DNA of 64,000 bases from an uncultured Verrucomicrobia subdivision 3 bacterium. Its GTDB lineage: Bacteria > Verrucomicrobiota > Verrucomicrobiia > Limisphaerales > UBA11358. Positions 62,616 through 64,000 of this stretch are shown here, one piece after another. The stretch spans positions 1 to 64,000 of the forward strand of contig CAIXFY010000073.1 of assembly GCA_903918885.1 (NCBI GenBank). Reading direction: 5' to 3'. Position 1 is the stretch's first letter, and every line of letters starts with the position of its first letter. Under the pieces are notes generated by a model. That model saw nothing but the letters and a program-made list of their open reading frames with translations. It did not search any database and was not told where the DNA came from. The translations under genes and the position numbers were made by a program.

Positions 62616-63638
62616 ATGAAACGTCGTTTTATTCTCTACCGCCGGAAACGCGGCGGCATGTTTTACCTCGAAGACACCCAGTCAAAAAAACAGGAAAGTC
62701 TTCACACCAAGAATCGCGCCGATGCGGTGTCCGTGCTAAACGCCCGCAATGAATCCACGCGCCAGCCCCAACTGAACCTTCAGATTGCCAAAGCGTATCT
62801 GTCAGGAACCGATTCCAGCGTCACCACCCGGACCTGGCAGACCGCCATTGAATCCCTCACCAACTCCAAGTCGGGAGCCAATCAACACCGCTGGCGGATA
62901 GTGGCCCGCGACAAGGCGTTTGCGCCACTGCTTCCGCGCGTCATCATTGAGACGCCGGGCGAACTGCTGTTGACCGTAATGCAGACGGGCACGGTGTCCA
63001 CCAATGTCTATCTCCGCCGGCTGCATAACTTCTGCGTGGATATGAACTGGCTGCCGTGGCCGCTCGTCCCGAAACGCCAATGGCCGGCGGTGAAGTTCAA
63101 GGAGAAGCGCGCCATCACGCTCGAAGAGCATCAGAAAATCATCGCCGCCGAAGTGAACCCCGAACGCAAAGCACTGTATCAGTTATGCTGGCACCTGGGC
63201 GCGAGCCAGGGCGACATTGCGAACTTGAAAGGCGAAGATGTGGACTGGCAAAACGGCACGGTTAGCTTTACGCGCAAAAAGACCGGCGTGGCGGTGCTGG
63301 TTCATCTGGGCCACGAGGCGCTGAATGTATTCAAAGACCTGCCATCTGAAGGAATGTTATTTCCGTATCTCGCCAGTGTGCGGGCCGGCGACCGCGCCAC
63401 CGAATTCGGCCAGCGTTGCCGCCGGCTGGGTATTACTGGTGTGACGCTCCACAGTTATAGATACGCTTGGGCCGAACGCGCCAAAACTGTTGGCTACCCC
63501 GAACGGTTCGCACAGGAGGCGTTGGGGCATAACAGCAAAGCCGTGCATCGCGCCTACGCGAAACGGGCACTGATGAAACTTCCGTCACTGGAGGAATACG
63601 AACAACGGGCCACGACGGTGGCCGAAACAGCCGCGTGA
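62616..63638 (+). CDS. Tyrosine recombinase/integrase (verrucomicrobial type, Arg I replaced)
   Basis: The 340-residue protein has an N-terminal arm/core-binding part and a C-terminal tyrosine-recombinase domain: His279-x-x-Arg282 (LHSYRYAW), His305 (LGHNSKA) and nucleophile Tyr314 (HRAYAK), with a Lys in the beta-hairpin FTRKKTG. The first catalytic Arg, normally in TGxRxxE, is replaced: the motif reads LGASQGD with Ser197 at that place. Related Verrucomicrobiota and Planctomycetota proteins appear to share this change, from memory. Its position 216 bp from a tRNA-Cys fragment supports a role in integration or excision of an element. Confidence 0.85.
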   Translation: MKRRFILYRRKRGGMFYLEDTQSKKQESLHTKNRADAVSVLNARNESTRQPQLNLQIAKAYLSGTDSSVTTRTWQTAIESLTNSKSGANQHRWRIVARDKAFAPLLPRVIIETPGELLLTVMQTGTVSTNVYLRRLHNFCVDMNWLPWPLVPKRQWPAVKFKEKRAITLEEHQKIIAAEVNPERKALYQLCWHLGASQGDIANLKGEDVDWQNGTVSFTRKKTGVAVLVHLGHEALNVFKDLPSEGMLFPYLASVRAGDRATEFGQRCRRLGITGVTLHSYRYAWAERAKTVGYPERFAQEALGHNSKAVHRAYAKRALMKLPSLEEYEQRATTVAETAA

Positions 63639-63660
63639 AAACCGCCATCATCAATACATT

Positions 63661-63945
63661 ATGAACTCAATTTCAATCGAAGTTTTGAAGCTGACGCTGC
63701 CTGTGCTCCAGTTTCTGGATCGGCTGATTTTGGAACATGGCGTTTATCTTTACATGGTTTGCGTGTGGCTGTCGCCGCTCCTGATCATCTGGATACTCAA
63801 GGGCGGGTTTTGGCGAAAATCGTCGCGCCCGCCTCCCATTGTGGTCGTGACGAAATCAGAGCCACCACCGGTTCCGCCGAAGCTACCGAGGGTCAGCGTC
63901 AGAAGCGATCATTCAAACCATGACGGGCAGACATTCACCGCCTGA
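63661..63945 (+). CDS. Small membrane protein, unknown
   Basis: The 94-residue protein has one or two hydrophobic segments (about 9-24 and 30-46, [19 protein letters not shown]), then a Pro-rich tail ([13 protein letters not shown]). I do not recognise it. It is 22 nt downstream of the integrase on the same strand and its end overlaps the next frame, so it is probably part of the same mobile element. Confidence 0.5.
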   Translation: MNSISIEVLKLTLPVLQFLDRLILEHGVYLYMVCVWLSPLLIIWILKGGFWRKSSRPPPIVVVTKSEPPPVPPKLPRVSVRSDHSNHDGQTFTA

Positions 63946-64000
63946 TTACAGCCCCATTCTTTTTCTGCTGGCGGGCGTTCTTGTCGTGCCAGAACTGGCG
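63920..64000 (+). CDS. Partial gene at the window edge
   Basis: A frame starting with ATG at 63920, inside the end of the previous gene (26-nt overlap), runs open to the window end. The 27 visible codons begin [15 protein letters not shown] and continue into a hydrophobic stretch ([12 protein letters not shown]). This looks like the start of a membrane or exported protein encoded by the same element. The rest lies outside the window. Confidence 0.45.
   Translation, partial: MTGRHSPPDYSPILFLLAGVLVVPELA

Overview
The window looks like a chromosomal segment of a Verrucomicrobiota bacterium, probably of the Pedosphaera/Limisphaera side of Verrucomicrobiae. The reasons are its Asn/Thr-rich secreted proteins ending in F-Y/F-R-L type tails, an alternative complex III (ACIII) operon, futalosine-type menaquinone synthesis (mqnD), a DabAB inorganic carbon transporter and an integrase of a type common in that phylum. 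This placement is inference from protein style; no 16S rRNA gene is present.

Layout. 1-6065: a prepilin-like protein, then on the minus strand SDR oxidoreductase, signal peptidase I, a small membrane protein, LepA, a secreted PL7/alginate-lyase-like protein and Ndk. 6544-15892: a minus-strand run dabB-dabA-purK-purE-pyc that pairs a bicarbonate-accumulating transporter with two bicarbonate-fixing enzymes. 16297-34916: accessory region with large secreted proteins (beta-helix/PKD, FN3-containing, esterase, YHYH), a NhaR-like LysR regulator, a substrate-binding lipoprotein with a hybrid histidine kinase, palindromic repeats, a PPK2 kinase and an M20 dipeptidase. 34926-37786: cupin, DUF2132, Maf, shikimate kinase and QueG. 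37789-48787: ten tightly coupled minus-strand genes for ACIII (actABCDEF), a one-TM protein, a CcoN-like subunit, a CcoO-like cytochrome and an anchored cytochrome c. 49033-53169: tRNA-Asn, mutM, pyrH, a small secreted protein, tsf and rpsB. 53493-56628: monoheme cytochrome, porin, monoheme cytochrome and diheme cytochrome on the plus strand. 56625-62180: mqnD and an RND efflux pair. 62378-64000: a tRNA-Cys 3'-end fragment (candidate att site), a tyrosine recombinase and the start of what may be an integrated element.

How it works together. MqnD belongs to the menaquinone pathway; ACIII should oxidise menaquinol and reduce periplasmic cytochromes c. By hand alignment the CcoN-like subunit in the ACIII operon lacks all six histidines that bind hemes and CuB in cbb3 oxidases, so it probably is not an oxidase. 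The separate cytochrome-porin cassette carries a paralogue of the ACIII operon's last cytochrome. The DabAB transporter probably feeds HCO3- to PurK and pyruvate carboxylase, and a NhaR-like regulator 4.6 kb away shares a near-identical candidate operator with dabB. The strongest candidates for undescribed biology are the ligand-less CcoN in the ACIII operon, the dab-purKE-pyc operon with its duplicated operator, and the cytochrome-porin cassette.
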